Origin: Neolentinus lepideus HHB14362 ss-1
Lineage: Eukaryota > Basidiomycota > Agaricomycetes > Gloeophyllales > Gloeophyllaceae
Direction of reading: 5' to 3'
Assembly (NCBI GenBank): GCA_001632425.1
Contig: KV425594.1
Span: 94,007 to 158,006 of the forward strand
DNA length: 64,000 bases
A model generated the notes under the pieces. The model searched no databases. It was not told where the DNA came from and saw nothing but the letters and a program-made list of their open reading frames with translations. The number at the start of each line of letters is the position of its first letter. Position 1 is the first letter of the stretch. The position numbers were made by a program, and so were the translations under genes. Positions 10,450-21,465 of the stretch are shown piece after piece.

Positions 10450-12316
10450 TCAAGAATGACCCCTCGTCGCCACGGGAGAGAGGTCTCCTGGCGGTAATAC
10501 GGGATCTCCGATTGAAGGGTTTCCGTTCCAGTACAAGCTGTCGGCGGATGGGTTTCTACTGTGGGAGCCGAGAGAGCTGACACTCGCTCGGAATGGGTCG
10601 TAACCTGCTGCACGGACGGGGGTCGGAATGAGGTTGGATGGATCAGCGCGGTTCATGCGAGGAAGGCTGATGTAGGTGTACGAGTGGCCTAGCGATGGAG
10701 ATGGGGTGCGAGAGATGGTGGGGTACTCAGGCGTGGTGGTGGGTGAATGTGGCTGCGTAGTCATCGGTACAAAGTCAGTAGTCTGACAATTAAAGCGGTG
10801 GATGCCCGACTCACGTTAGGGAGATCAAGATGAGAGCGTGACTGAACAGCCATTGGAGCAAGTCAGTAATCCGACGATAGGTGACAGGTCTCGCACTCAC
10901 GCCAGGGGGATCCGACACAGCCGGAGAGGCGGACTCGACGTCGACCCCGACATCCCCGTCGCGCTCGGTCCGATCAGTGCCCGGGGACTGCGCGGCTGTC
11001 GATTCGATGGTGAAGTCGACGCCTGGATTGCGGGAGATGAGTAAGACGCTCCGCTCGTCCTGCTCGTCTTCATGACTCTGCAATGTGCGCGCGATGACCA
11101 TTGTCGACGAGCGCGACGCGGCCTTGGTGCTCAGGTCCGTGTCATCGATGCGGAAGCCCTGACGGCGCGGAAGGGAGTTGAGTGGGACGGGGGCCTTGCT
11201 GGGAAAGATCTTGCTGTGGAAGGAGAAGGGAGATATCGCCTTAGTGATGACCTGCTTGTGGTCGATGCCCCCTACCGATGAGTCGGTGGAATACGAAGAC
11301 AGGCGCGATGGGTGTTCAGGAGGCTCCAGGTCAACTACCCATGATTGGAGGCGTTCGTGGACCACAGGACTCGCAGTGCGACGGAAGCGACTCAGAAAGC
11401 CAGTATCTTTGTGCGCGCGGTTGTACGGATTTCTGTGGCAAGAGCGGTACCACAGAAACAAGGCAACACATACCAGGAATACTCCAACACCTGTGACAAT
11501 TGGAAGTACTATTTGAAGGGGAGACCATGCATCCGAGGCCGCTGTGAAAGAAGCGAGATTAGTGTATATGACGATGCGATCCAAGGACCGTATCTTTCCG
11601 CTTACCTGACATCGCTCTCTGCGCGTTGAAGTTGTCAGTTGCTAGCTTGACCGAAGCCCAAGCGGGAATATCGACTGAAGGGTTCGGTATCGGGTAATAG
11701 TCCGTAATGCCGATGTCGTTGGAATTACACTCGCTTGTCCAGTTGGAAAAGAGCACTGGGCTTCTGTTTTGGCATAGCTCGCAGGCACTCAGAAGATTGT
11801 ACATGACGCTATTGCTGTGAAATAGTGATATCACTGAATAGACTACTCGTTCTTCATGATACAGGTGAGCCACGTACCAGGAACAAGTCGAGTTCGCGTA
11901 GGCGTCTAGCCATGCACCGGCGTCCGACTCATTCAAAGATTCTACAGGATGGAATCGCATCATCGCGCAAGTACACCAGAAGCAGTCAACTTACCCAGAC
12001 TAGAGAAACAAGGGTACAGCAATTGCCTTGCAACCTCGCATGGACTATCCCCCTGGTCGTTGTTAAGCTGCCATTTAGCCGCAGCACTCAGTTTAAGACG
12101 ACTGCTTCACTCGAACCTGTAACTTACAGAAGAAACCTGCTGCTTGCACTGGGCAGCATCATTAGGCTTGCACAGATAAGGACAAGTCTCATTCAACTTT
12201 TTGCTCCGCAAACGCAAAGAGTTCAACAATGGTCGGCGTACTTGGGCATTCTCCTCCGCGTTCACATAACCGGGTAGCATCGAAGCTAACACACCAAGTG
12301 GGAAGACGCCATTCAT
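10450..12316 (-). CDS. Single-pass membrane surface protein with cysteine-rich ectodomain
   Basis: Belongs to a type of mushroom protein with a signal peptide, a Cys-rich ectodomain, one transmembrane helix and a long Ser/Pro-rich cytoplasmic tail; the function is unknown. Supported ectodomain exons read KWQLNNDQGDSPCEVAR, then CSCNSVMYNLLSACELCQN after a splice at STC|S, then WTSECNSNDIGITDYYPIP. The membrane helix is IVLPIVTGVGVFLVCVALF followed by WYRSCHR. The tail (about 250 residues) is rich in Ser, Pro and Thr and ends LSPVATRGHS at 10450. A 27-nt exon, SRSHLDLPN, appears to sit between two introns near 10815-10845. The 5' end is uncertain: MNGVFPLGVLASMLPGYVNA at 12316 looks like a signal peptide, but I could not join it convincingly to the first ectodomain exon. 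Receptor, cell-wall sensor or mucin-like roles are all possible. Confidence 0.65.
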
Positions 12317-13811
12317 CCTCCCTCGACGATGTCCAGGTGAAGGGAGTAAATATTTACAGGTGGCAAGATACAGACAGGCGCCTCTAAAGAGGGCTGAGAC
12401 CGCGAGAGCACCTTGGCTCTGAGAGTCACCGATATAACACACGGATAGCCGGCTATCAACTAATACGCCATGCATCAACTGGCGGTAGTATTCGCTACAG
12501 CATACCATAGTGGCGGTCTCTACCAATACGACCCCTAAGAAAGACAATCCCACGAAAAAGCTGACTAAGCAGAGTGCAAGTGGGCATCATATTATATTAA
12601 TTCCGTTCACTCCAAAAGTTCTATATAGTGTAGTGGTTAACTCGTTTGGTTTTAGTGATGCAGGAGGTTCGACTCCGAATGTATGCATATTTTTCTTTCT
12701 TTTTGTGCTTGTAACTATTGCGCCACTCCTGCCCGCCAGATGGGTATGTTTCCATTGGGTCTTGAGTTGGGTAAAAGAGTTTTATATGAGCTTTACGGTT
12801 TATCTACAAAGGGTGGTGGCCGGGAACCCCCCCCCCCTCCTCTGCTTCATTGACATCTGGGGTAAAATCAAAGCAAATATATTTTAATTGGGTGATGGTT
12901 GTTACTTTGGGTTTCTCGAGTTTCACTAGCTTAAAGGTATGACATGTGTCTAATGTCGAAATACAAACAGCTCAAACCTACATGTGGGTGCAACTGGACT
13001 TAGCGGCGACAGCTCTTCTCATGCAGCCAATCAGCCGCGTGCTTAGTCAGCTTTTTCGTGGGACTGTCCATCTTGGGGGTCGTATTGGACAAGATATAGT
13101 GGCGGTTCACAACGTTACTTTTCGAACCTGAAGTCAACTCTTTGCATGTAAAGTTAATTATTTACACTGGCAACGCTACACTGGATATCTTAGTGATGAT
13201 AGATCTCGTGATGGAAGGTGGGCGGTCACCATCATCACTTTCAGTGAAGATCTTGTTTCGTTGTTCGAAGCATCTATCAGTTATTTCCACGTCATCTCCC
13301 CAGCAATTACCATAAACAAGGTCGACCTCAATAAAGTCTCAGACGAGGAGAAAGGTAACAAGAGTAGTTAAACCTCAGAAGTATACCGGCCGTAAGATTT
13401 CACTAGTGTGACACACTTAAGTCCAGCACCATGGTGCGAGGGTTGCTGGTTGAATTCAGGTTAATCTATGGTCGTACAATTCGCACATGAGTATACGTAT
13501 ACGGTATCACAGAGTACATCGGCGGAATGTATAAGACGTCTCGCTAGTCGTCAGGCTCTCAGCCAGTAAGAGTAGTAGGGGCGGAGAAAGTGGAAAAAAG
13601 CAATAAGACATATACAAGAACCAACGATCCACAGAGAATGGCAAGCTCGTTCAAAAGCAATAAAAAGGGAAAAAAATAGAGTTCCTCCACATGTATAATA
13701 GAGTTATGGAAGAGCGCCCTACGACGTCTTCCAGGGCGCCGGTCGTAAAATAATCGTAGCTGATTGTTTGAGTCAGAAAAAAGACAAACGAAGTCCAAAC
13801 CTCCGCTTGAA
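12317..13811. other. Intergenic with tRNA-like fragment and homopolymer run
   Basis: No protein gene is supported. The interval contains the tRNA-like element at 12618-12686, an 11-C run at 12827-12837, and A/T-rich stretches. ORFs here are short and have no family resemblance. The end near 13812 is the 3' flank of the aminopeptidase gene. Confidence 0.4.
12618..12686 (+). repeat. tRNA-like pseudogene or SINE head with A and B boxes
   Basis: Positions 12626-12640 read TAGTGTAGTGGTTAA, matching a pol III A box / D-arm, and 12666-12676 read GGTTCGACTCC, an exact B box / T-loop. The spacing is right for a tRNA. The T-stem beyond two pairs and the acceptor stem do not pair, so it is not a functional tRNA. 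The start GTTCTATATAGTG resembles a Gln-type tRNA 5' end (from memory). A tRNA-derived SINE or a decayed tRNA are the two readings. Confidence 0.45.
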
Positions 13812-16800
13812 CCTTAATCCCAGTCGATAGTGAGGCCACCGGGCCCAGCACGGGCAAACCCGATGCCTCGTTCTGATTCTCTCTTGAGCCACTTCAATGC
13901 ACGACTGTCGGTATCCTTAAGGTACGGCTCCAGCCTCTGATAGCATCGCTTGTTGTGCTCCTACACGGACGGATCAGCAAGCAAATTACCATACGATCCA
14001 AGAAACTCGCCTTAAGCCAAGCCTTCTCCTCCTTCGTCAGCATACTGTCCTTCACCATCTTTGTTTGAATGGGCACACAGGTCAAACGTTCGAATCCAAG
14101 CCAGATGTCACCGTTGAACTCTCTCTTCGTCTGCGAACAACATATTTATCAGCACGAGCAAGTCAAAAAGGTATGTAGCCCACCGTTACTCGTCTAACCA
14201 CAAGTGCCGACTCGATCCTGATTCCCCACTTTCCTGCGTTATCTGTCACCCAGCCATTAGGGATCGCCGCAGCACACAATTGCAGCCAACTTACAGTATC
14301 CAGGCTCATTAGTTATAACATTTCCGGGCACGAGAGGAACATCTATCCCGAAACCATGGGGTCCTTCGTGCACATTTAGATAAGAGCCTACACCATGACC
14401 GGTCCCATGCATGTAATTCATGCCGTCTTGCCACAATGCTCTGCGCGCCAATACATCGAGGCCTTTACCCGTAGTGCCCTCAGGAAAGATGGCGCCATCA
14501 ATGGCGATCTACCGTCGAGATTAACAAACCGTCGCGCAGCTTCACGCGAATAACAGAACTCACATGGCCTTGCAAGACACGGGTGAAAGCTTCACACTGT
14601 TCATCCGAAGGACGACCAAAGTGGACCGTTCGAGTGGTATCACATGTGCCATCCCTGTACTGGCCACCAGAATCACTGCAAAATGGATACGTTAGTCAAT
14701 AAGATTGAAGCTCCTTACCAACGGCTTTAACGTACTTCAAGTAAGGTGTGTCTCTGTCAATCACTCTCGCAGTAGCTCGAGTGGGCGAGTAGTGTGGTAG
14801 CGCTGAGTGCTCATGTCAGTAAGAGCAAGGACGAAGTATATGTTGAGAGCAATCGCTCACCTGCATTAGGGCCACTTGCAGAAATATTCTCGTACGCAAG
14901 ATCCATGAAGTGCTTCTGATGCCGGCGGAATTCGGTCAATCTATAACCGGCCTCGTATTCGGTGATCTCATAACCTTGCTGCAACTTCTGGTCCAACCAT
15001 GCAAACCACCGTACCTACAGGGTGGAAGGGTCGTTTACCAAAGGCATTAGTTTCTGTAGTGTGCAGGAGACATACAAAAGCAACACCGTCACGCAAATAT
15101 GCTCTCCTCAGGCCCTCAATCTCCACTTCATTCTTCACAGCTTTCATCTCATCGATGTAGGAAGGAAGTACGGTGTATCGCAGATGTGTCAGCATTAACG
15201 AAATGGCATACGAAGTCTGTGGCGAGATAATGACCTAGGGAGCGTAATATCAGCATCACTGCCTATACTACACTAGTACAAGACAGCACAGACCTTGCCC
15301 TCGCCCCATTCCCGCCGACGCAAGAAGGTCCAGATATCATTATAATCCCTCTTCTCGACATTGAGGCCTTGCAAGTACTTGGAGATCTCGTCATCGACCT
15401 TAGCAGACTCTATGAATAATATGACCTTGTCCAATCCAATGTAAAGGTATGCCAGGAAAACGGGATTATACGGGATGTCCTGACCCCGGAGGTTAAGTAG
15501 ATACGCTGTGGGAACACGGAGACGAAATGGCTGAGCGATCGGTTGGGCAGAAATTCAATTGATGGACTTACCAATTGAGGCTAAGGAGCTGATCAGTGTC
15601 CCGACGTGCATTTGGGCAGGCGTCGGAGACACCTTCGAATAGGACAGCGTAGCCGCGGGCTGCGCTTGGATCCATTCCCGTAATTCAGCGATCTTCGCAG
15701 TGGCGTCCTTGCCTGCGAAAGTGTTCAGATCATCCCTCGTCCGAAAATGCTTTGACTTATACATACCAGTGAATTCCCTTGGCTGGATAAATATAGATTC
15801 TTTCGACCTCTGGGGCTTGTCCTTCCACAGCAAGTCCACCAGATTCTGCGGTGGGTAGATCAACTTCGATCCTTTGGCCGTGAGCTGCATGCTGAGCGAC
15901 GAAGCCTTCTCATGAGTGATCATCCGTGCATCGATGCCAATTCTTGAATCCTTGGCCCGGTCCTGACATCGGATGAGCTCTCTCGCCTAACAAATATCGG
16001 AGAAAACGTGGCACCCACAGTAAGCCACTCGATCCAGTCTCTGGGTGCCTCAGGCGCCCCAGCGGTAATAAGGTGCCAGTTTTCGTCGAGCTCCTTTTGG
16101 GCTTGCAGCCAGTAACGTGAGTCGGTGACTAGATACGCCTGTGTCTTCGAGACGATCGCCTGTCCCGCAGATCCAGTAAAGCTGCATAAATGTCAGGTAT
16201 GCACGACGATAGGGAATAAATGGCAACTGACCCAGAGATCCACTCACGGCGCTTGTCACTCGGGGCGACATATTCAGACCCATGGGCATCCTCACTCGGC
16301 ACAACACTGATATAGAGCAAACACTTGAGCCCCATGTCATATTCTACTCTTACGCATCACGCACTAGTAATCCAGTTGATCTTTCTGCATAAGCTTTCGT
16401 AAATCTTCCAATCGGTCAAAGGTATCAGGTTTCTCCTTGATAGGCGCATTGGCGTCTGCAAGCTTCCTGTCAAAAGCAGATCCAACAAGGGTGCTCGAGG
16501 AGTCATTGCGGCCAATAAAGGGACGCAAAGCAGCACTACGTGAGCTCTGCTTGCTCCTCTGTGACGAGTTCCTCGAGGGTCCCTGACTAGGCGATTCTCG
16601 ACTATTGCTCCCCGACTTCGGTTTCTCAGGCAGGTCCCGCTCCCGTATTTCACGTATCACTTCCTTCTCCTTCACGACCTCCTTCTCTTTCTTCCCCGTA
16701 CCCCAGCCGTATCCCCACGTTTTCTTCGAATCGGACCTTTGAAGATTAGTAGCCTTTACGCTGGCGATGTTCGGTACATTATCGTAAGCTTCGGTGTCGG

Positions 16801-17029
16801 AGATAAATGTGAGGTTTTCGGCACGCGACGTCAGAGTACGATCAGACGAAAGGGAGCCACTGCGACTGAGTTCATTTGATTGGTGCGTGTATCGGTCAGA
16901 CTTCTCAGCGTAAGATGGCGCAGTCAGCGAGCGGGGAGGCGTTGGACGCGACGACTTCGACCGCTTCAATGAGAATGGAAGACACAAGGGAGGAGGAGGA
17001 GGCGGCGGCGGCGGCGGTGGGGGAGCCAT
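13812..17029 (-). CDS. Xaa-Pro aminopeptidase (aminopeptidase P) with long N-terminal extension
   Basis: A dinuclear-metal (usually Mn) peptidase that removes an N-terminal residue preceding proline; pita-bread fold, family M24B. Exon 1 (17029 to about 16369) encodes M-A followed by a run of twelve prolines, then about 185 residues of Ser-rich disordered sequence including [14 protein letters not shown]. The classical protein begins at [13 protein letters not shown] and continues across a splice into [15 protein letters not shown] and REWISGFTGSAG. All five metal ligands are visible: the two Asp in [17 protein letters not shown], His in [12 protein letters not shown], Glu in ITNEPGYY, and Glu in [15 protein letters not shown]. 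The C-terminus is [13 protein letters not shown]. The domain order matches cytosolic APP1 enzymes; the extension makes it about a third longer than usual. It is encoded in the same exon as the start of the classical domain, so it is not easily a separate gene. Confidence 0.92.
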
Positions 17030-17578
17030 GTCAGCAGTTAGACGTCAAGGAATAAGGACTGAAGCCAGCCGCTATCCAGAGCGAAGAGCCTTAATCGCGA
17101 AACCATGCACGACGAGTGCACAGGTAACTGTCGAGAGAATTTCCGCGTCTCAGACGTGTCGATTCAGCGCCAGCCCTATGCTAGCTTTAGACCTCGGCCA
17201 CGTTGCAGGAGGATCCCATAAAGGGAAGTCGCACCGGGTCCAGCCGGTCAGGTGGCTCCCGAGAACACACTGGAACAGCGTGGCGTGCTCAAAGTCTAAT
17301 GGACGATAGACGCATGCGAACTCGACGGACGCAGTCAGCAACATTGCCCTCGGTGATTAGCTTATCCAACAGAACAGTCTAAAAGGGGTCTACCATGCTC
17401 CCAGTGCTCCCGTTGGGAAAATGGAAGGGTCCATAGAATGCAAGAGAAAGGGACGAGCACCAGAAGTAAGGGCCTTTGACGGGCGATGGCGGCGGCGATA
17501 ACATGATCCATACATTGGATAGAGGTCTAGAGGTTCATCGAGCCCCGCAGGGTACGTAGGCTTTGCTTGCTCGGTGTC
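17030..17578. other. Probable promoter interval, no gene seen
   Basis: A 549-bp region upstream of the aminopeptidase P start. Only short ORFs are present in all frames. No clear TATA box or repeat. Confidence 0.4.
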
Positions 17579-17945
17579 CTACTCGATGACCGATTCCTCG
17601 AGCAGCGTGACGGCATACGTGACTGTCTGTGCGTTGTCTGGAAGTTGTTCAGGACTGTCAGTCAGATGAACATGTGAATTAATGAACCCGGCGTGCGGAC
17701 CTTTCATGGCATAGCCAGATGACCACAAGCCTTGAGTTGAGCGACTCGACCATAACTTGCGTCCAGAGACCCTTAACCGCAGAGACCTAACAAAAGTTTC
17801 ATGATCACGCAAACTCCAAATCGGCACTGATGTTGCTCACGTTCAACGAAGTAAAAAGCGATCTAACTTCGTGTGCATCTGTTTGAAACTTTGCACGAGC
17901 TTCATGGGCGAGAAGTGAAAACACAATGAAAGAGTAGAGAGGCTA
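17579..17945 (-). CDS. Possible small two-exon gene, unrecognised
   Basis: A putative exon near 17945-17850 reads LAHEARAKFQTDAHEVRSLF and ends at a GTGAGC donor; a TTAG acceptor near 17792 leads to the next exon. In one phase the second exon ends early at 17679; in another it runs on through SSGYAMKGPHAGFINSHVHL to a stop at 17579. The second frame looks more protein-like, but the phase join favours the first. No start codon, no domain and no family recognised. Treat as a weak candidate. Confidence 0.25.
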
Positions 17946-18864
17946 CCTCGTGCATATAGGCAAAGAAGAGTCGCCACGAGGAAGAGACGGGCTCACTGAA
18001 TGAGTTAGGAAGGCAACATCTAACAATGCCTCTCAGAAGACCGTGTGGCGTGTGGTATTCGTGCATCTTGTCTGACACTTTGAAAGATGACTTACCTTTG
18101 AGTTATTTGTCACTCAAAAGGGGGGTGCATGTTCAAACAGCAATAACGCTGCCGAATGGACGTCGTAGCTTCTTAAACAACAAATCATGACATCCACTGG
18201 GCGGCGTGTATTGTGTCCACGCCTACACACGCATATCCTTTCTGTCCCATCGACTTTTTTGAAGCCCACGTGTCTAACGAGAGGCTTTTTGACAGGTAAT
18301 TCTCAGGACGAAGATACAGTAGAGTCGAATAGTCGTTAATCTCGAGGTGCGCACCTCCCCAAAGCTGAAATCCTCCTCATATCTCCACCTGCATGATTCC
18401 CCCGACTATAAATCGATGTCCAAATCAGCCCAAAGATCAAAAGGCTGACAGTCGGTGTGCTGAGGTATGCACCAGCGCTATCGACAGTATCGCGAAGAAG
18501 AAACAGGCAAATCCTGAAGCGCGCTGAGCCGTTGCGCCACAGACGCAACGCGCGGGCGCGCCCCACGTGACACGATAACGCGCGTTATGTGGCACTATTT
18601 GTACGGTCAAGTCCCAGCCACCGCGACACACATGCCTCCTTCTGCCTACATTTCCTCTCGTATTTTGATGGGGTTGCCGGTCGGCCAATACGCACGGAAA
18701 ATTACACGGACTACCCACGGCTTCTGGCCATCCTGCCTCTACCTGGAAATTTGTCGGACAGATGATTATTCTTGTGCGAGTTGCCTTCTATTGATCCGCT
18801 TTACTATACCTGCCTTGGTGTGTCTCAATCTGGTCTGACATGCTATATCGGTCAATCCTGCTGA
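17946..18864. other. Intergenic before the fold-back element
   Basis: No gene is supported. A CG-rich patch near 18530-18560 (GCGCGGGCGCGCC) stands out from the surroundings. The interval ends at the left terminal repeat of the transposable element. Confidence 0.4.
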
Positions 18865-18902
18865 CTATGGTGTGGGTCAGCTAGTCACCGCCACTTTTGT
18901 AC
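18865..18902 (+). repeat. Left terminal inverted repeat of the fold-back element
   Basis: 38 bp beginning CTATGGTGTGGGTCAG and ending CTTTTGTAC. It matches the reverse complement of 20813-20850 except at two positions (T/C and A/G). Confidence 0.9.
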
Positions 18903-19772
18903 GAAGAATGTAGGAGCCCCATATTTTTTCCATTTTCTTATTCCTCTAGTAGAAATGCTCCATTTGGGGCATAGAACAATTCTACCAGACAGAATTTCGA
19001 TAGGGTCAAAATTGGGCGAGATACATTTTCGGACCAGATCGTATTTTGCCGCATGGGAATGTATTTCCATATATGGACATAATCAACAATCTAATTATTT
19101 CAGCCTGTGTCAAACTGATGCAGCAGCATCTCCGGAACCCATCTGTGGGATGTGTATTAGAGCGTATTTCACTGCGGGAGTCTCACTCTTTGAGGACCTG
19201 CAAAATGTTGATCAAAATGGATATCCCATATAATTACTTTGGCAAACCATTCTGTCAAAGAGAAAAGTATATACTAAGGGAATAGCCAACAGACTGGACA
19301 AAATATTATCCATTTTATTATCTTCAAGATCGCTTGAATATCTATAGTTAAACATCAAGCAAAACTGATAGCAAAATATTTTCTCTGAGAAACATTTTTG
19401 TAAGCGAGTTTGTTTTAAATCTTTGCCGACTCTTAAATGGTAAATAATTATATATATTACCATAAGGGCTATTTAGGTGTCATATTATGTAATACCATAT
19501 ATTACCATTTGAAGGCATAAAAAAGTATATAAAAAAGTATATATGTGGGACTGAGTCAGAATGTATTGCCCGGTGATTGCCCATAGGGGGCCCAGTGGCC
19601 ACCCACAGAGTGCCCAGTGAGTGCCTGGTGATCGCCCACAGAGTGCCCACAGCTGCGCCATAAGCGCCCACTAATTGCATGATGCCCAATACTTGCCAAG
19701 GTAGTGGTTAGTTGTACATATTCATCATTATCTATTACTACATAGTGTAGTTGTCATGGGCATAGCTCTTGT

Positions 19773-19877
19773 GGGCGGTCAATGGGCAATCACTGGGCAG
19801 TCAACGGGCAATCACTGGGCAGTCAACGGGCAATCACTGGGCAGTCAACGGGCAATCACTGGGCGGTCACTGGGCAA
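19773..19877 (+). repeat. 22-bp minisatellite inside the fold-back element
   Basis: About five tandem copies of a 22-bp unit, GGGCAGTCAACGGGCAATCA plus CT, starting at 19773, 19795, 19817, 19839 and 19861 (last one partial). Degenerate copies in inverted orientation lie at about 19565-19660, across the centre of the fold-back. Confidence 0.85.
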
Positions 19878-20812
19878 TACATTTTGATGGAGTCAGGAAT
19901 ATATATTTTCCGACTCACTTTTGGATGGCACCAAAATGTGAAATAATATATTATATCATAATGTAATTAAAAAGGCTGAACATTATTAAAAGTATGGATA
20001 GCCACTTAGGCGGCTACCCAAACCTGAAATATATCCATTCCATAAATGGATTTCAAAAGCAAATCTTTTGTTACTTCTTTTCCATTCTGTTTATATTTAA
20101 TCATTGTGGTCATCTTGAAGGTAATGCTGTGGATAATATTTTGTCCAGTCTACTGAGCATTCTCTAAATATTTAAGTTTTCCCATGACAGAATATTTTGC
20201 GAAAGTAATTATATGGGATATCCATTTTGATCAACATTTTGCAGGTCCTCAAAGAGTGGGACCCAAAAGTTTTGTGAAAGAGAGTTCCAATTTTTGGGAT
20301 CAACTGCGAGTGATGGCTAAAAATAGTGCAACTGATGTTTTACTGATGCTCGCTTTCCTCCAAAGCTCAGCATATCAAGACCATTCTTGGATGCATCAGA
20401 GTCGTATGTATCGACATTTCATCCCTGAAAAAAAATGAAGTCGAAAGAGTGGAAAACGCGAGTGCTATGGGCAAGTCTTTGCAACAATTGACCCTCGGTT
20501 ACGGCATTCCGTCTTGCCACGTTTTTATGAATCGGAAGTTCCAAATTTCTGAATAAAATTGGCCGTTTGGGCGCTGCAAATACGCTCTATTGATGAGAAC
20601 TGAATTGTCTTACCCTCAGCTGAGCATCTTTTGCACCCAGACCATCACATCAAAAGTGGTTTTGAGGTGTGGTGCTATGCAACAAGGACTGTATATATTA
20701 TATAAAATCTACAGCCAATTGATGTGCCCAGATAGACTTAGTTTACTATGAAATCTAGGGGAAAATAAGGCAAAAATTGAATTTTTTGCGAGTCCAACCC
20801 GATTTTGCCGCT

Positions 20813-20850
20813 GTACAAAAGTGGCGGTGACTAGCCGACCCGCACCATAG
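20813..20850 (-). repeat. Right terminal inverted repeat of the fold-back element
   Basis: 38 bp beginning GTACAAAAGTGGCGGTGACT and ending CGCACCATAG; partner of 18865-18902. Confidence 0.9.
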
Positions 20851-21465
20851 AGTATTACTCGGCTACTCCATTTACGTACCTTCGGCCTGGTTGCATAACT
20901 GTTTTTCGTGTCTTTTACTTCGACTCCGGAAGATACTGCGGGTTAATGCCTATTCTTTGCTTAGTCTCTGCAACTACTTCTGACAACCAACGCCGGTAGA
21001 AGGCAACTTCTATTGTGCTCCTTTAGCAATTATCGTCTTATGCCGATAGTCTGACCAGTGGCGTCCCCGAAACCACCACATCGGACCGGATGTCTCGTAT
21101 CGTTCTGCCCATCAAGAGCCAAGTCGAGGGTACCATCTGCCGTGGGCTCGCATTACTCTCCTTGCTTCGTCATATACCCATGCTTCAGGATCTGCTATAA
21201 CGAACCTCACCTTTATAAATCCATCAAACGCTTGTCAGACGCGGATGAGAACGTCGTTCCGCGCTCGTCGTCGATCCTCGTCGGACTATTTCAGCTTCGT
21301 TCCAACTATGGCACTCGGCCGATTCTCACGCGCAAGAACTTACAGGAACTAACATAGTTCCGCTGTGCTCATTAGAAGGCAGTATGGACAGGCTATGTAA
21401 TCATCGTGTCTCTCCACTTCTTACCCCACCCCCGCTTGTCTTTGTGATTGTGTTATCTGTGGAAC
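20851..21465. other. Intergenic upstream of the sugar transporter
   Basis: No gene is supported. The best forward ORF (21058-21357) has no recognisable content. The region should hold the promoter of the transporter, now placed directly beside a transposable element. Confidence 0.4.

Larger units (their letters stand above)
18865..20850. mobile_element. Non-autonomous fold-back DNA transposon (about 2 kb)
   Basis: The ends are 38-bp terminal inverted repeats (18865-18902 and 20813-20850) that differ at only two positions; they begin CTATGGTG and include GTCACCGCCACTTTTGTAC. A second, inner set of inverted arms pairs 19181-19257 with 20185-20261 at about 95% identity and 19290-19345 with 20095-20150, with weaker pairing toward a central tandem repeat. 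No transposase ORF is present. If the termini are read as starting at TGGTG, a TA dinucleotide flanks each end, which would suit a TA-targeting superfamily; no longer target-site duplication is visible. The A+T-rich interior contrasts with the flanks. Low divergence between the termini suggests fairly recent activity. Confidence 0.85.

Noticed and set aside
12618..12686. Functional tRNA gene
   Set aside because: Acceptor stem and most of the T stem do not pair.
19773..19877. CRISPR-like array
   Set aside because: Direct tandem repeats without unique spacers, in a eukaryotic transposable element.
18865..20850. LTR retrotransposon
   Set aside because: The terminal repeats are inverted, not direct, and there is no reverse transcriptase or primer-binding site.
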